Positions 16,958 through 25,843 of a stretch of DNA of 64,000 bases are shown here, one piece after another. The position numbers were made by a program, and so were the translations under genes. A model generated the notes under the pieces. It saw only the letters and a list, made by a program, of their open reading frames with translations, was not told the DNA's origin and did no database searches. This DNA comes from JAQBXX01 sp947085325. GTDB lineage: Bacteria > Pseudomonadota > Gammaproteobacteria > SURF-13. Each line of letters starts with the position of its first letter. The first letter of the stretch is position 1. The stretch covers positions 9,462-73,461 of the forward strand of contig CAMTVY010000015.1 in the NCBI GenBank assembly GCA_947085325.1. Reading direction: 5' to 3'.

Positions 16958-18997
16958 TCATGCGGCGATGCCGCTGTGGCGCAACAGGGCGTCGATGCGC
17001 GGCTCGCGGCCACGGAAGTCGACGAACAACGCCATGGCATCACGCACACCGCCCTGCTCCAGTATGCTGTGCAGAAACTGCTGCCCGGTGCTGCGGTCGA
17101 ATACGCCCTGCTCCTCGAATTTTTCGAAGGCGTCGGCAGACAGCACCTCGGCCCACTTGTAACTGTAATATCCCGCCGCGTAACCGCCCGCGAAGATGTG
17201 GGTGAAGCTATTGGCGAAGCGTTCAAAGTCCGGCGGCTGAATGACGGCAACGGCCTCGCGCACTTCGCGCAGCAGTTCACGGATACGCCCGCCCCGTGCC
17301 GGGTCGTATTCCAGATGCAGGCGGAAATCGAACAGCGAAAACTCCAGTTGCCGCACCATCTGCATGCCCGCCTGAAAGTTGCGCGCGGCCAGCATCTTGT
17401 CGAGCAGCGCCTGCGGCAGCTTCTCGCCTGTTTGATAGTGGCCGGAGATGATATCCAGCGCCTCCCGCTCCCAGCACCAGTTTTCCATGAACTGGCTGGG
17501 CAGTTCGACCGCGTCCCACGCCACGCCGTTGATGCCGGACACGGCGAGATGATCGACGCGGGTCAGCATGTGGTGCAGGCCATGACCGAATTCATGGAAC
17601 AGGGTGAGCACCTCGTCGTGCGTGAGCAGCGCGGGCTGATCACCGACCGGGGCGCTGAAATTGCAGGTGAGGTAGGCCACGGGCGTCTGTACACCGTTCT
17701 GCGTGCGTCGGCGCGCGACGCATTCGTCCATCCACGCGCCACCACGCTTGTGCTGGCGGGCGCAGGCATCGAGATAAAACCGGCCGCGCAGCTCATGGCC
17801 GCTGTCGCGGATTTCAAACAGGCGTACGTCGGGGTGCCAGGTCTCAATGCCCATGACTTCGGTGACGCCGAGGCCGTAGAGCCGCTGTACGATCTCGAAC
17901 ATGCCGGCCAGCGCGCGGGACAGCGGAAAGTACGGGCGCAAATCCTCCTGTGAAATCGCATACCGGTGCACGCGCAGTTTTTCGGAGTAGTAGGCGATAT
18001 CCCAGGCGTCGAGTTGCGCGGCACCGAACCGGTCGCGCGCAAACTGTCTGAGTTCGTCCAGCTCGCGTTGGGCCATCGGGCGCGAGCGGTGTGCGAGGCC
18101 GGTGAGGAACTCCATCACCTGCTGTGTGGATTGGGCCATCTTTTTTGCCAGCGACAACTCGGCGTAGCTGGCAAAACCCAGCAGCTGGGCCAGTTCATGC
18201 CGCAACGCGAGCAGGCGCTCCATCAAAGGCTGATTGTCCCACTTGCCGGCGTTCGGGCCCTGGTCGCTGGCGCGGGTCATGTAGGCGGTATACATCTCGC
18301 GCCGCAGTTCGGCGCTGTCGGCGTATTTCATCAGCGGCAGATACAGCGGGTAGTCGAGCGTGAAGCGCCAGCCGGACTCGCCTGCCTGCTCTGCGGTCTG
18401 TCGTGCCAGTGCGCGCGCTGATGCCGGCAGTCCGGCGAGCAGGCCTTCCTCCGTGATGGATTTTGCCCAGCCCTGCGTGGCATCCAGCACGTTTTCCTCG
18501 AATTTGGCGGTGAGGGCTGAAAGCGCCTGCTGGATGTCGCGGTAGCGGTCTTGCTGCGCCGGCGGCAACGCGACACCGGAGAGGCGGAAATCCCGCAAGG
18601 CGTTATCAATCACTTTTCTGCGGGCGGCATCAAGCTGCGTATATTCAGCACTGTCGGCCAGGGCCTGATAGGCCTGATACAGCCGGGTGTTTTGCCCCAG
18701 CTCAGTCGCGTAGGCGCTCAACTTCGGCAGGCAGGCGTTGTACGCCGCGCGCAGGGCGTCCGAATTCATCACGGCGTTCAGATGGCTGGCGGGTGACCAG
18801 ACGCGACCCAGCCGGTCATCCAGCGCTTCGATCGGCGCCACCAGGGAGTCCCAGCTATAGGGGTCAGTGGCGGACAGCAACTGCGCGATGCGCGCACGGT
18901 TTTCCGCCAGCACGGTATCGATGGCAGGTTCGACGTGCTCAGGCAGGATGGCGCTGAAGCGCGGCAGGGTGGTGAGATCAAGCAGCGGATTGTGCAT
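16958..18997 (-). CDS. prlC: Oligopeptidase A (M3 zinc metallopeptidase)
   Basis: The 679-aa enzyme matches the length of E. coli OpdA (680 aa). It degrades signal-peptide remnants and short peptides in the cytoplasm. The catalytic site HEFGHGLHHML, with its downstream Glu in the DAVELPSQFMENWCWE segment, is intact. I chose the ATG at 18997 (MHNPLLDLTTLPRF) because it gives the normal N-terminus. The upstream extension overlaps aroE. The gene follows aroE by 22 bp, so the two probably form an operon. Confidence 0.95.
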   Translation of the reverse strand: MHNPLLDLTTLPRFSAILPEHVEPAIDTVLAENRARIAQLLSATDPYSWDSLVAPIEALDDRLGRVWSPASHLNAVMNSDALRAAYNACLPKLSAYATELGQNTRLYQAYQALADSAEYTQLDAARRKVIDNALRDFRLSGVALPPAQQDRYRDIQQALSALTAKFEENVLDATQGWAKSITEEGLLAGLPASARALARQTAEQAGESGWRFTLDYPLYLPLMKYADSAELRREMYTAYMTRASDQGPNAGKWDNQPLMERLLALRHELAQLLGFASYAELSLAKKMAQSTQQVMEFLTGLAHRSRPMAQRELDELRQFARDRFGAAQLDAWDIAYYSEKLRVHRYAISQEDLRPYFPLSRALAGMFEIVQRLYGLGVTEVMGIETWHPDVRLFEIRDSGHELRGRFYLDACARQHKRGGAWMDECVARRRTQNGVQTPVAYLTCNFSAPVGDQPALLTHDEVLTLFHEFGHGLHHMLTRVDHLAVSGINGVAWDAVELPSQFMENWCWEREALDIISGHYQTGEKLPQALLDKMLAARNFQAGMQMVRQLEFSLFDFRLHLEYDPARGGRIRELLREVREAVAVIQPPDFERFANSFTHIFAGGYAAGYYSYKWAEVLSADAFEKFEEQGVFDRSTGQQFLHSILEQGGVRDAMALFVDFRGREPRIDALLRHSGIAA

Positions 18998-19019
18998 GGT
19001 GTGTTCCAATAAAAGCCTG

Positions 19020-19871
19020 TTAGCCGTCGACGTTGCGCAAGGCCGCGATGACAGGCGCGGTGTCAGGCCGTACGCCACGCCAGAGATGGAAGGCCTCGGC
19101 GGCCTGTTCGACCAGCATGCCCAGACCGTCCAGCGATTTTTCCGCGCCGTGCTGTTGCGCCCAGCGCATGAAGACGGTCGGCTGCGAGCCGTACATCATG
19201 TCGTAACACCAGCCGCCCGTTGCCACCACGCCGTCCGGCAGGGGCGGCATTTCATGCTGCAGGCTCGCGGCAGTGGCGTTGATGATGAGGTCAAAGGCTT
19301 GCCCCGCAAGCGCGGGAAAGCCGCAGCCCGTCACCTCGCCTGCGCCGGCAAATGCGCTGGCAAGCTCGGCAGCCCTGTCCGGGGTGCGATTGGCAATCAC
19401 CACCCGGGCGGGATTTTCCGCCAGCAACGGGCCGATCACGCCGCGCGCCGCGCCGCCTGCGCCGAGCAGCAGCACGCGTCGCCCGGCGAGGACGCCGCCG
19501 TGATTGCGCAGGATGTCGCGCACCAGTCCGATGCCGTCGGTGTTGTCACCGTAACGCGTACCGTCGGCCTTGAACAGGAGGGTGTTCACGGCCTGGGCCT
19601 GTTGCGCGCGCGGGCTCGCAGCATCGCTCAGGGTGTAGGCCTCCTGTTTGAAGGGCACGGTGATGTTCACGCCCTTGCCGCCTGCGGCCTGGAAATTGCC
19701 GAGCGCCTGCGCGAACCCGCCGATATCGACGTGGATGGCCTCATAGCTCAATGTATGCCCGCACTGGCGCGCAAAGGCGGCGTGAATGAGGGGCGACTTG
19801 CTGTGGGCAACCGGGTTGCCCATCACCGCGTAGCGTGCCTTTTCCGGTTTGAAATCAAAGAGTGATGACAT
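19020..19871 (-). CDS. aroE: Shikimate dehydrogenase
   Basis: The 283-aa NADPH-dependent enzyme reduces 3-dehydroshikimate to shikimate in aromatic amino acid synthesis. The substrate site (VMGNPVAHSKSPLIH, NITVPFKQEAY with catalytic Lys, DNTDGIGLVRD) and the NADP loop (LLLGAGGAARG ... IANRTPDRA) are intact. The NRTPxR pattern fits NADPH preference. It is transcribed away from ppx, with a good extended -10 box about 70 bp upstream. Confidence 0.95.
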   Translation of the reverse strand: MSSLFDFKPEKARYAVMGNPVAHSKSPLIHAAFARQCGHTLSYEAIHVDIGGFAQALGNFQAAGGKGVNITVPFKQEAYTLSDAASPRAQQAQAVNTLLFKADGTRYGDNTDGIGLVRDILRNHGGVLAGRRVLLLGAGGAARGVIGPLLAENPARVVIANRTPDRAAELASAFAGAGEVTGCGFPALAGQAFDLIINATAASLQHEMPPLPDGVVATGGWCYDMMYGSQPTVFMRWAQQHGAEKSLDGLGMLVEQAAEAFHLWRGVRPDTAPVIAALRNVDG

Positions 19872-19939
19872 GAGCGCCTTGTGCCTGGAAACAGGCGGCG
19901 GCTTTGGATTTTTGCTACAGTAGCCCCGGCTGTCCGGTA

Positions 19940-19945
19940 ATTATA
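19940..19945 (-). promoter_or_regulatory. Extended -10 promoter of aroE
   Basis: On the minus strand the bases read TGT-TATAAT, a perfect TGnTATAAT extended -10. There is no recognisable -35, which extended -10 promoters do not need. The predicted start at about 19933 gives a 5' leader of roughly 60 nt. Confidence 0.5.
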
Positions 19946-19991
19946 ACAGGCAGAGAATTCATTGGCGCGTGCAGCAGGTCGATCAACCCAC

Positions 19992-21548
19992 ATGAAAACT
20001 GCGCCCGGCGCGAAACACGGCCGGCGGGCCAGGCCTGTGCGCGCCACGCCCAAGCCCGCGCGTGTCCTGGCGGCGGTTGATCTCGGCTCCAACAGCTTCC
20101 ACATGATTGTGACGCAGGTGGTGCAGGGCAGGCTGCGCGTGCTCGACCGGCTGCGTGAGATGGTGCAGCTTGCCGCAGGCCTGAACAAGAAAGAAAATCT
20201 CAGCAAGCGCGCGCAACAGCGCGCATTGGCCTGTCTCAGCCGCTTTGGCGAACGGTTGCGCGGCCTGCCGCCGGGCAGTGTGCGCGTGGTCGGCACCAAT
20301 ACATTGCGCAAGGCGCGCAATGCGGCTGAGTTTATAGCGGCTGCGCAGCGTGCGCTGGGGCATCCGGTCGAGATCATCGGCGGGCGGGAGGAGGCGCGTC
20401 TCATTTATCTGGGCGTGGCGCACAGCCTGGGAGACAGTGTCGGCCAGCGCCTGGTGGTGGACATCGGCGGCGGCAGCACCGAGTTGATCATTGGTCGAGG
20501 GCTTGAGCCGCTGCATGTGGAGAGCCTGGGCATCGGCTGCGTGCAGGGCAGCGCCGGCCATTTCCCCGGGGGTGCGCTCAGTCGCGTCAATTTTGAGCGC
20601 GCACAGCTTGCCGCCCGCCAGGAACTGCTGCCGCACGTGGCCCGCTACCGTAGCCTGGGCTGGAGTGAAGTGATCGGCGCCTCCGGCACCATCAACGCGG
20701 TGCAGGAAGTGCTTCGCGCACAGGGCTGGAGCGATGATGGCATCACCCTTGCCGGTCTTTGCAAGTTGCGCAAGCGGCTGATCGCAGCGCGCCGGGTGAA
20801 GGGGCTCAAGCTGGAGGGATTGCGCAGCGAACGTGCGGCAGTATTCCCCGGCGGTGTGGCAATCCTGATTGCCATTTTCGAGAGTCTGGGCATCACGCGC
20901 ATGGTGTATGCCGAGGGCGCGTTGCGCGAAGGCGTGCTCCACGACATGCGCGGGCGCGGGACGCGGGGCAAGGATGTGCGCGAGCGCAGCGTGCAGTGGC
21001 TGGCGGCGCGCGCCGGGATCGATGCCGCGCAGGCGCAGCGTGTTGCACGCAGCGCCGTGCTGCTGCTGCAACAGGTGGCGCAGGCCTGGCACCTGCAAGC
21101 GCCGGAGGATGCGCGCATGTTGAAGTGGGCCGCACAACTGCACGAGGCCGGGCTTGCCGTCAGTCATGCCCAATACCATAAACACGGCGCCTACCTCGCG
21201 GAACAGTCGGACATGGCAGGATTTTCACGCCGCGACCAGCAATGGCTGGCCGCGTTAATACTGGCGCAGCGCGGCAGGATCCCCGTGGAGGCGTTCAGGC
21301 GTCTCCCGGGCAGACTGCGCCTGGCGGGCATGCGTTTGTGCGTGCTGCTGAGGCTGGCACTGGTGCTGCACCGCAGCCGGAGTGCGCGCCGGCTGCCGCG
21401 CGTCCTGCTGAAGGCGGCGGGGAAGGGCATGACGCTTACGCTGCCCGCGGCATGGGCGGTGCGGCAACCGCTGACCTGCGCCGACCTGCAGGCAGAGGTG
21501 GTCTGCCTCAAGAGTACGGGTATCAGGCTGAGGCTCAGTTTTACCTAG
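19992..21548 (+). CDS. ppx: Exopolyphosphatase (Ppx/GppA family)
   Basis: The 518-aa ASKHA-fold phosphatase releases phosphate from polyphosphate (or from pppGpp; the two activities cannot be separated by sequence). Phosphate-1 motif AAVDLGSNSFHMIV, phosphate-2 motif VVDIGGGSTELI and the GASGTINAV segment are present. Residues about 330-518 form the HD-like C-terminal half. The ATG at 19992 is preferred; a TTG at 19962 would add ten residues. It converges on ppk, the polyphosphate-making enzyme, the usual gammaproteobacterial pairing. Confidence 0.93.
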   Translation: MKTAPGAKHGRRARPVRATPKPARVLAAVDLGSNSFHMIVTQVVQGRLRVLDRLREMVQLAAGLNKKENLSKRAQQRALACLSRFGERLRGLPPGSVRVVGTNTLRKARNAAEFIAAAQRALGHPVEIIGGREEARLIYLGVAHSLGDSVGQRLVVDIGGGSTELIIGRGLEPLHVESLGIGCVQGSAGHFPGGALSRVNFERAQLAARQELLPHVARYRSLGWSEVIGASGTINAVQEVLRAQGWSDDGITLAGLCKLRKRLIAARRVKGLKLEGLRSERAAVFPGGVAILIAIFESLGITRMVYAEGALREGVLHDMRGRGTRGKDVRERSVQWLAARAGIDAAQAQRVARSAVLLLQQVAQAWHLQAPEDARMLKWAAQLHEAGLAVSHAQYHKHGAYLAEQSDMAGFSRRDQQWLAALILAQRGRIPVEAFRRLPGRLRLAGMRLCVLLRLALVLHRSRSARRLPRVLLKAAGKGMTLTLPAAWAVRQPLTCADLQAEVVCLKSTGIRLRLSFT

Positions 21549-21635
21549 GGACGAAAAACGAAAAATGTGATTTTCGTTTTTCTTCATTTACCAAACACTT
21601 GGGTGTTTGATAAATGGCGGTGCATCCTTGCAGCG
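21549..21635 (-). repeat. Family 1 repeat, truncated copy C, between convergent stop codons
   Basis: Read on minus, it contains GATGCACCGCCATTTATCAA, a CAAACAC/GTGTTTG stem and the ACGAAAA/TTTTCGT stem of family 1, but lacks the outer TAAGGAA ends. It fills precisely the space between the ppx stop and the ppk stop. The GAAAAACGAAAA/TTTTCGTTTTTC hairpin with its T tract (21551-21585) may act as a bidirectional terminator. Confidence 0.7.
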
Positions 21636-23705
21636 TCAGTCCGCGAGTTTTTCCAGCAGGCGCTGCTGGGCTGTGCCCGAGTGACGCGCCTTGCGCGCGC
21701 CGCGATGATAAACACCCTCGCTGTTCAATACCCAGGTCTGGGTGTCGTCTGCCAGATAGGCGTGCAACCCCTCATCCACCAGCCGCTTGGCCAGACGCTT
21801 GTCCTCGACCGGGAAGCACACCTCGACCCGGCGGAACAGGTTGCGTGGCATCCAGTCGGCGCTGGAGCCGAACACGCGGGGCGCGCCGTCATTGTGGAAA
21901 TAGTACACGCGGCTGTGCTCGAGAAAGCGGCCCACAACGGAGCGTACCTGGATATTTTCCGATATGCCGGGCAGGCCCGGTCTCAGGCAGCAAACGCCGC
22001 GCACGATCAGGTCGATCCTGACGCCCGCGCACGAGGCTTTATACAACGCCTCGATGATCTGCGGATCGGACAGCGCATTCATGCGGGCGATGATGCGGGC
22101 GGGCTTGCCCTGTCGCGCGTGTTCCGCCTCGCGCGCAATCAGTTCGCACAGGGTCTTGAACAGCGTGAACGGCGACTGCAACAGTTTCTTGAGCGTGATT
22201 GCCCGCCCCAGACCGGTGAGTTGCTGAAATACCTTGTGCACGTCATCGCCGATAGCCTTGTCACAGGTGAACAGCCCGAAATCGGTATAGCTGCGGGCGG
22301 TGCGCGAATGATAATTGCCGGTGGAGAGGTGCACGTAGCGGCGCAACTGTTTACCTTCGCGCCGCACCACCAGCAGCATCTTGGCGTGGGTCTTATAGCC
22401 GACCACGCCGTACACGACGTGTGCACCAGCGTCCTGCAGCCGGTTGGCCGAGCTGATATTGTCCGCCTCATCGAAACGCGCGCGCAGTTCGACCACCACG
22501 GTGACCTCCTTGCCCGCATGCGCGGCCTCCACCAGCACGTCCACCAGCACCGATTCGGCGCCGGTGCGGTAGAGGGTCTGCTTGATGGCGAGCACGTCCG
22601 GATCCGCCGCCGCCTGGCGCACAAAGTCGATGACCGGCGCGAATGACTCGAACGGATGATGCAGCAGCACGTCGCCCTGGCGGATCGCGGCAAACAGATC
22701 GGCAGGGCGGGCGAGCCGGCGCGGCAGGCCGGGCGTGAAGGCCGGATATTTGAGGTCGGGCCGGTCGACCTGCTCGGCGATCATGAGCAGCCGGTTCAGG
22801 TTCACGGGGCCTTCCACCCGATACAGATCGTCGGTGCCCAGATTGAACTGACGCAGCAGGAATTGCGTCATTTCAGGCGCGCAGTTATCGGCCACCTCCA
22901 GCCGCAGGGCATCGCCATAATGACGCATGGGCAGTTCGCCTTCCAGCGCGTGCAGCAGGTCATCGATTTCTTCTTCGTTGACAAACAGCTCGCTGTTGCG
23001 CGTGAGGCGAAACTGGAAGCAGCCGGTCACCTGCATGCCGGGGAACAGTTCACCTACATGCGCGTGCAGGATGGAAGACAGGAACACAAAGTCGTGTGGC
23101 CCGCTGGCGCACTCCGGCGGCAGGGGGATCAGGCGCGGCAATGCGCGCGGCGCCTGTACCACGGCGGCGGCGCTATTGCGGCCAAAGGCATCCTTGCCCT
23201 CCAGCGACACTGCAAAATTGAGGCTCTTGTTGAGAATGCGCGGAAAGGGGTGGGCCGGGTCCAGACCCATGGGGCTGAGCACCGGTAACAGCGCTTCATT
23301 GAAGTAGCGCTTTACCCAGGCCGCCTGCCGCGCACTCCAGTGCGTGCGGCGCACGAAGCGGATTTTTTCCGCCGCGAGTTCCGGAATCAGGGATGCATTC
23401 AGAATGCGGTACTGTTCCGCCACCAGCGCGTGCGCGGATGAACTGACGCGTTGCAGTGTGTCCTGCGGGCTCAGGTGATCGGCTGCCGCCTGCGCGGCGC
23501 CCGCCTGCACCTTCTGCTTCAGGCCGGAGACGCGGATTTCGAAAAACTCATCCAGATTGGTGCTGGAAATGCACAGAAAACGCAGCCGCTCCAGCAGCGG
23601 GACGGAGGTGTCGGCCGCCAGCTCCAGCACGCGGCGATTGAACTCCAGTTGCGAGAGTTCGCGGTTGATGTAGAGATCGGGTTGCCTCAAATCGATATCG
23701 CTCAT
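21636..23705 (-). CDS. ppk1: Polyphosphate kinase 1
   Basis: The 689-aa enzyme reversibly transfers the gamma phosphate of ATP to polyphosphate. Its four-domain architecture is complete: N-terminal helical domain (INRELSQLEFNRRVLELA), head domain (FPRILNKSLNFAV), and two PLD-like catalytic domains with the autophosphorylated His in HLSTGNYHSRTA and the second conserved His near SRVYYFHNDG. Pairing with ppx across a repeat suggests both ends of the polyphosphate cycle are encoded together. Confidence 0.96.
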   Translation of the reverse strand: MSDIDLRQPDLYINRELSQLEFNRRVLELAADTSVPLLERLRFLCISSTNLDEFFEIRVSGLKQKVQAGAAQAAADHLSPQDTLQRVSSSAHALVAEQYRILNASLIPELAAEKIRFVRRTHWSARQAAWVKRYFNEALLPVLSPMGLDPAHPFPRILNKSLNFAVSLEGKDAFGRNSAAAVVQAPRALPRLIPLPPECASGPHDFVFLSSILHAHVGELFPGMQVTGCFQFRLTRNSELFVNEEEIDDLLHALEGELPMRHYGDALRLEVADNCAPEMTQFLLRQFNLGTDDLYRVEGPVNLNRLLMIAEQVDRPDLKYPAFTPGLPRRLARPADLFAAIRQGDVLLHHPFESFAPVIDFVRQAAADPDVLAIKQTLYRTGAESVLVDVLVEAAHAGKEVTVVVELRARFDEADNISSANRLQDAGAHVVYGVVGYKTHAKMLLVVRREGKQLRRYVHLSTGNYHSRTARSYTDFGLFTCDKAIGDDVHKVFQQLTGLGRAITLKKLLQSPFTLFKTLCELIAREAEHARQGKPARIIARMNALSDPQIIEALYKASCAGVRIDLIVRGVCCLRPGLPGISENIQVRSVVGRFLEHSRVYYFHNDGAPRVFGSSADWMPRNLFRRVEVCFPVEDKRLAKRLVDEGLHAYLADDTQTWVLNSEGVYHRGARKARHSGTAQQRLLEKLAD

Positions 23706-23798
23706 GGCGTGAGGATATGAAATAATTGTGACGGGCGTGTTACACAGTTTTCCGGTTCAAGCGCGCAGCGCGGAACCGACAAACTAATGTTGGATCCG

Positions 23799-24821
23799 CT
23801 ACGCTTGATCCGGCCTGCCCTGCTGCAGCCACTCGGCCGCGCGTTTGGCGAAATAGGTGAGGATGCCGTCAGCGCCCGCGCGCTTGATGCACACCAGCGA
23901 TTCCAGCACCACCGCCCTTTCGTCCAGCCAGCCGTTTTGTGCAGCGGCCATCAGCATCGCGTATTCGCCGCTCACCTGATACACCAACGTCGGTGCGCCG
24001 AATTCGTCTTTCACGCGCCGCACGATATCGAGGTAGGGCAGGCCGGGCTTGATCATCACCATGTCGGCGCCTTCGGCCAGATCGAGCGCCACTTCGCGCA
24101 AGGCTTCGTCGCTGTTGGCCGGATCCATCTGGTAGGTGTATTTATCGCCCGCGCCGAGATTGGCCGCCGAGCCGACCGCATCGCGGAACGGGCCGTAGAA
24201 GCTCGATGCGTACTTGGCGGAATAGGCGAGGATGCGGGTGTGGCTATGGCCGTTGCCTTCGAGCGCGCCGCGGATCGCGCCGATGCGCCCGTCCATCATG
24301 TCCGAAGGCGCCACCACGTCGGCGCCGGCCTCCGCGTGCGAGAGCGCCTGCTTTACCAGCGCCGCAACGGTTTCGTCGTTCAGCACATAGCCCGTAGCGT
24401 CAATCAGGCCATCCTGGCCGTGGGTGGTGAAGGGATCGAGCGCGACATCGGTAATCACGCCAAGTGCAGGAAATTCCTTTTTCAACGTCCGCACCGCGCG
24501 TTGCGCCAGGCCGTCCGGGTTCCACGCCTCTTTCGCGTCGAGCGATTTCTTTTCCGGCGACGTGACCGGAAACAGCGCCACCGCAGGCACGCCGAACTGT
24601 ACCAGCTCAGCCGCCTCTTTCAGCAGTTCATCTATGCTCACGCGCTCAATGCCGGGCATCGAAGCCACGGCCTCGCGCTTGCCGTTGCCTTCAAGCACAA
24701 ACATCGGGTAGATAAGATCGTCTACCGTGAGCGTGGTCTCGCGCATCAAACGGCGGCTGAATGCACCGCGCCGCATGCGGCGCATCCGGGTAGAGGGAAA
24801 GCGGCTGTCAGACGGAGTCAC
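23799..24821 (-). CDS. hemB: Delta-aminolevulinic acid dehydratase (porphobilinogen synthase)
   Basis: The 340-aa enzyme condenses two 5-aminolevulinates to porphobilinogen. The Schiff-base lysines are in YQMDPAN-flanking and MIKPGLPYLD segments. The metal loop reads DVALDPFTTHGQDG, with Asp residues instead of the Cys triad of the zinc type, so this is the Mg/K-dependent Pseudomonas-like form. A GTG start at 24821 gives the normal N-terminus (FPSTRMRRMRR). A TAAGAT hexamer on minus about 50 bp upstream is a possible -10. Gene order ppx-ppk-hemB is conserved. Confidence 0.95.
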   Translation of the reverse strand: MTPSDSRFPSTRMRRMRRGAFSRRLMRETTLTVDDLIYPMFVLEGNGKREAVASMPGIERVSIDELLKEAAELVQFGVPAVALFPVTSPEKKSLDAKEAWNPDGLAQRAVRTLKKEFPALGVITDVALDPFTTHGQDGLIDATGYVLNDETVAALVKQALSHAEAGADVVAPSDMMDGRIGAIRGALEGNGHSHTRILAYSAKYASSFYGPFRDAVGSAANLGAGDKYTYQMDPANSDEALREVALDLAEGADMVMIKPGLPYLDIVRRVKDEFGAPTLVYQVSGEYAMLMAAAQNGWLDERAVVLESLVCIKRAGADGILTYFAKRAAEWLQQGRPDQA

Positions 24822-24941
24822 GGAGGGGTTCCCGATAGTTGTTTGATCGCTCCGGCAATCTTAGCACAGCGGGCAAGGGCGTCGACCCTGGACGATGGAT
24901 TCCCTGGTGGCCAGCAGGGGCGGCATCATACGCAGGCAGCA

Positions 24942-24958
24942 AGAGTCAAGGTGACTCT
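24942..24958. repeat. Small inverted repeat upstream of hemB
   Basis: AGAGTC and GACTCT form 6-bp perfect arms around 5 nt, in the 390-bp gap between hemB and pilA. It could be an operator half-site pair or chance. Apart from this, the sigma-54 site and an A/T-rich tract at about 25030-25075, I see nothing in 24822-25211. Confidence 0.2.
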
Positions 24959-25089
24959 GTGCGTCACTTTATGCCCTGAATGGCCTCTGGCGGGGCGGCT
25001 GGGCGATGCTGATGCCCCTGTACTCAATAAACGTAAAGTTTTTTATAAACAGTATGTTATGTAATATATTCGGGGCTATTACTGGTTGT

Positions 25090-25105
25090 TGGCATGAATC
25101 CTGCC
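25090..25105 (+). promoter_or_regulatory. Sigma-54 (RpoN) promoter of pilA
   Basis: TGGCATG-AATC-CTGCC matches the -24/-12 consensus TGGCAYR-N4-TTGCW with one deviation, and has the obligatory GG-N10-GC spacing. Transcription would start near 25116, leaving a leader of about 96 nt before the pilin ATG. Pilin genes in Pseudomonas and relatives are RpoN- and PilR-dependent, and rpoN itself lies in this window. Upstream activator sites were not identifiable. Confidence 0.72.
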
Positions 25106-25211
25106 TTGAACTGTATCGACACGCTTTTGGACGGCCGTGACCTGCTTGATGCGAGGCGCTGACACCCCTGAAGCCGACAGAACTTTAACTACAATTTTCA
25201 AGGAGCATGGC

Positions 25212-25643
25212 ATGCAAAAAATACAACAAGGCTTTACCCTGATCGAGTTGATGATCGTGGTCGCCATCATCGGCATTCTGGCGGCGATAGCGATTCCGGC
25301 GTATCAGGATTACACAATCAGAGCCAAGGTACAGGAGGGTCCTGCTCTTGCAGCGCCTGTCCTGACTGCTTTGGGTGTCGCATGCAGCGAGGGAACTTTG
25401 AATGGCGCCACCCATGCGACATTAGGGCTCACTGCTGCGACCGACTTCACTGGCCCGTATGTCACCAGCGTCACCGGTGTTGGCACCAGCGCGACTGCGG
25501 GTACGGTGACGATTGTCTATAAAGCGATAGGTAGTCAGGTTACCGCCGGCGACACGGTAATTTATACACTAACCTGTGGCGCGGGTGCCGCAACGTGGGC
25601 TGTGACTGGTAGCATACCCGCGAAATTCTTGCCTAAGACCTAA
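25212..25643 (+). CDS. pilA: Type IV major pilin
   Basis: The 143-aa prepilin has a short leader MQKIQQG cleaved before Phe8, then the N-methylated hydrophobic helix FTLIELMIVVAIIGILAAIA with the invariant Glu5 of the mature protein. The C-terminal globular part is rich in Gly, Thr and Ala and holds two cysteines (58 and 122) that could form the usual disulphide loop. AAGGAG precedes the ATG at 22-residue-shorter position than the longest open frame, which deletes a non-pilin extension. No other pil genes are adjacent; a strong terminator follows, so it is monocistronic. Confidence 0.93.
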   Translation: MQKIQQGFTLIELMIVVAIIGILAAIAIPAYQDYTIRAKVQEGPALAAPVLTALGVACSEGTLNGATHATLGLTAATDFTGPYVTSVTGVGTSATAGTVTIVYKAIGSQVTAGDTVIYTLTCGAGAATWAVTGSIPAKFLPKT

Positions 25644-25733
25644 TCCCAGCGCGCAGGAGGGGTGCAGCGCAGCGCAACCCATCGATACACACCCAAGGGT
25701 TGGGCCAACTACGAAACACAGGCTCAACCCTCC

Positions 25734-25763
25734 AAAGCCCCGCTCACGCGGGGCTTTCTTTTT
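25734..25763 (+). terminator. Rho-independent terminator after pilA
   Basis: AAAGCCCCGC-TCAC-GCGGGGCTTT forms a perfect 10-bp stem with a 4-nt loop, followed by CTTTTT. It lies 90 bp after the pilA stop and isolates the pilin transcript from the downstream regulator gene. Confidence 0.92.
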
Positions 25764-25843
25764 CCGCCCGCCGCAATTGCCTGTATAATCCCCGTAACCA
25801 TCCTGCCATTTTTACTCAGACTGCACCGGGGCGCCTGTATCGC

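Noticed and set aside
21567..22646. 359-codon plus-strand open frame opposite ppk
   Set aside because: Antisense shadow starting in the truncated repeat; no family resemblance.
23787..25064. 425-codon plus-strand open frame opposite hemB
   Set aside because: It is antisense shadow of hemB in high-GC DNA; composition is His/Arg/Ala-rich without domain features.
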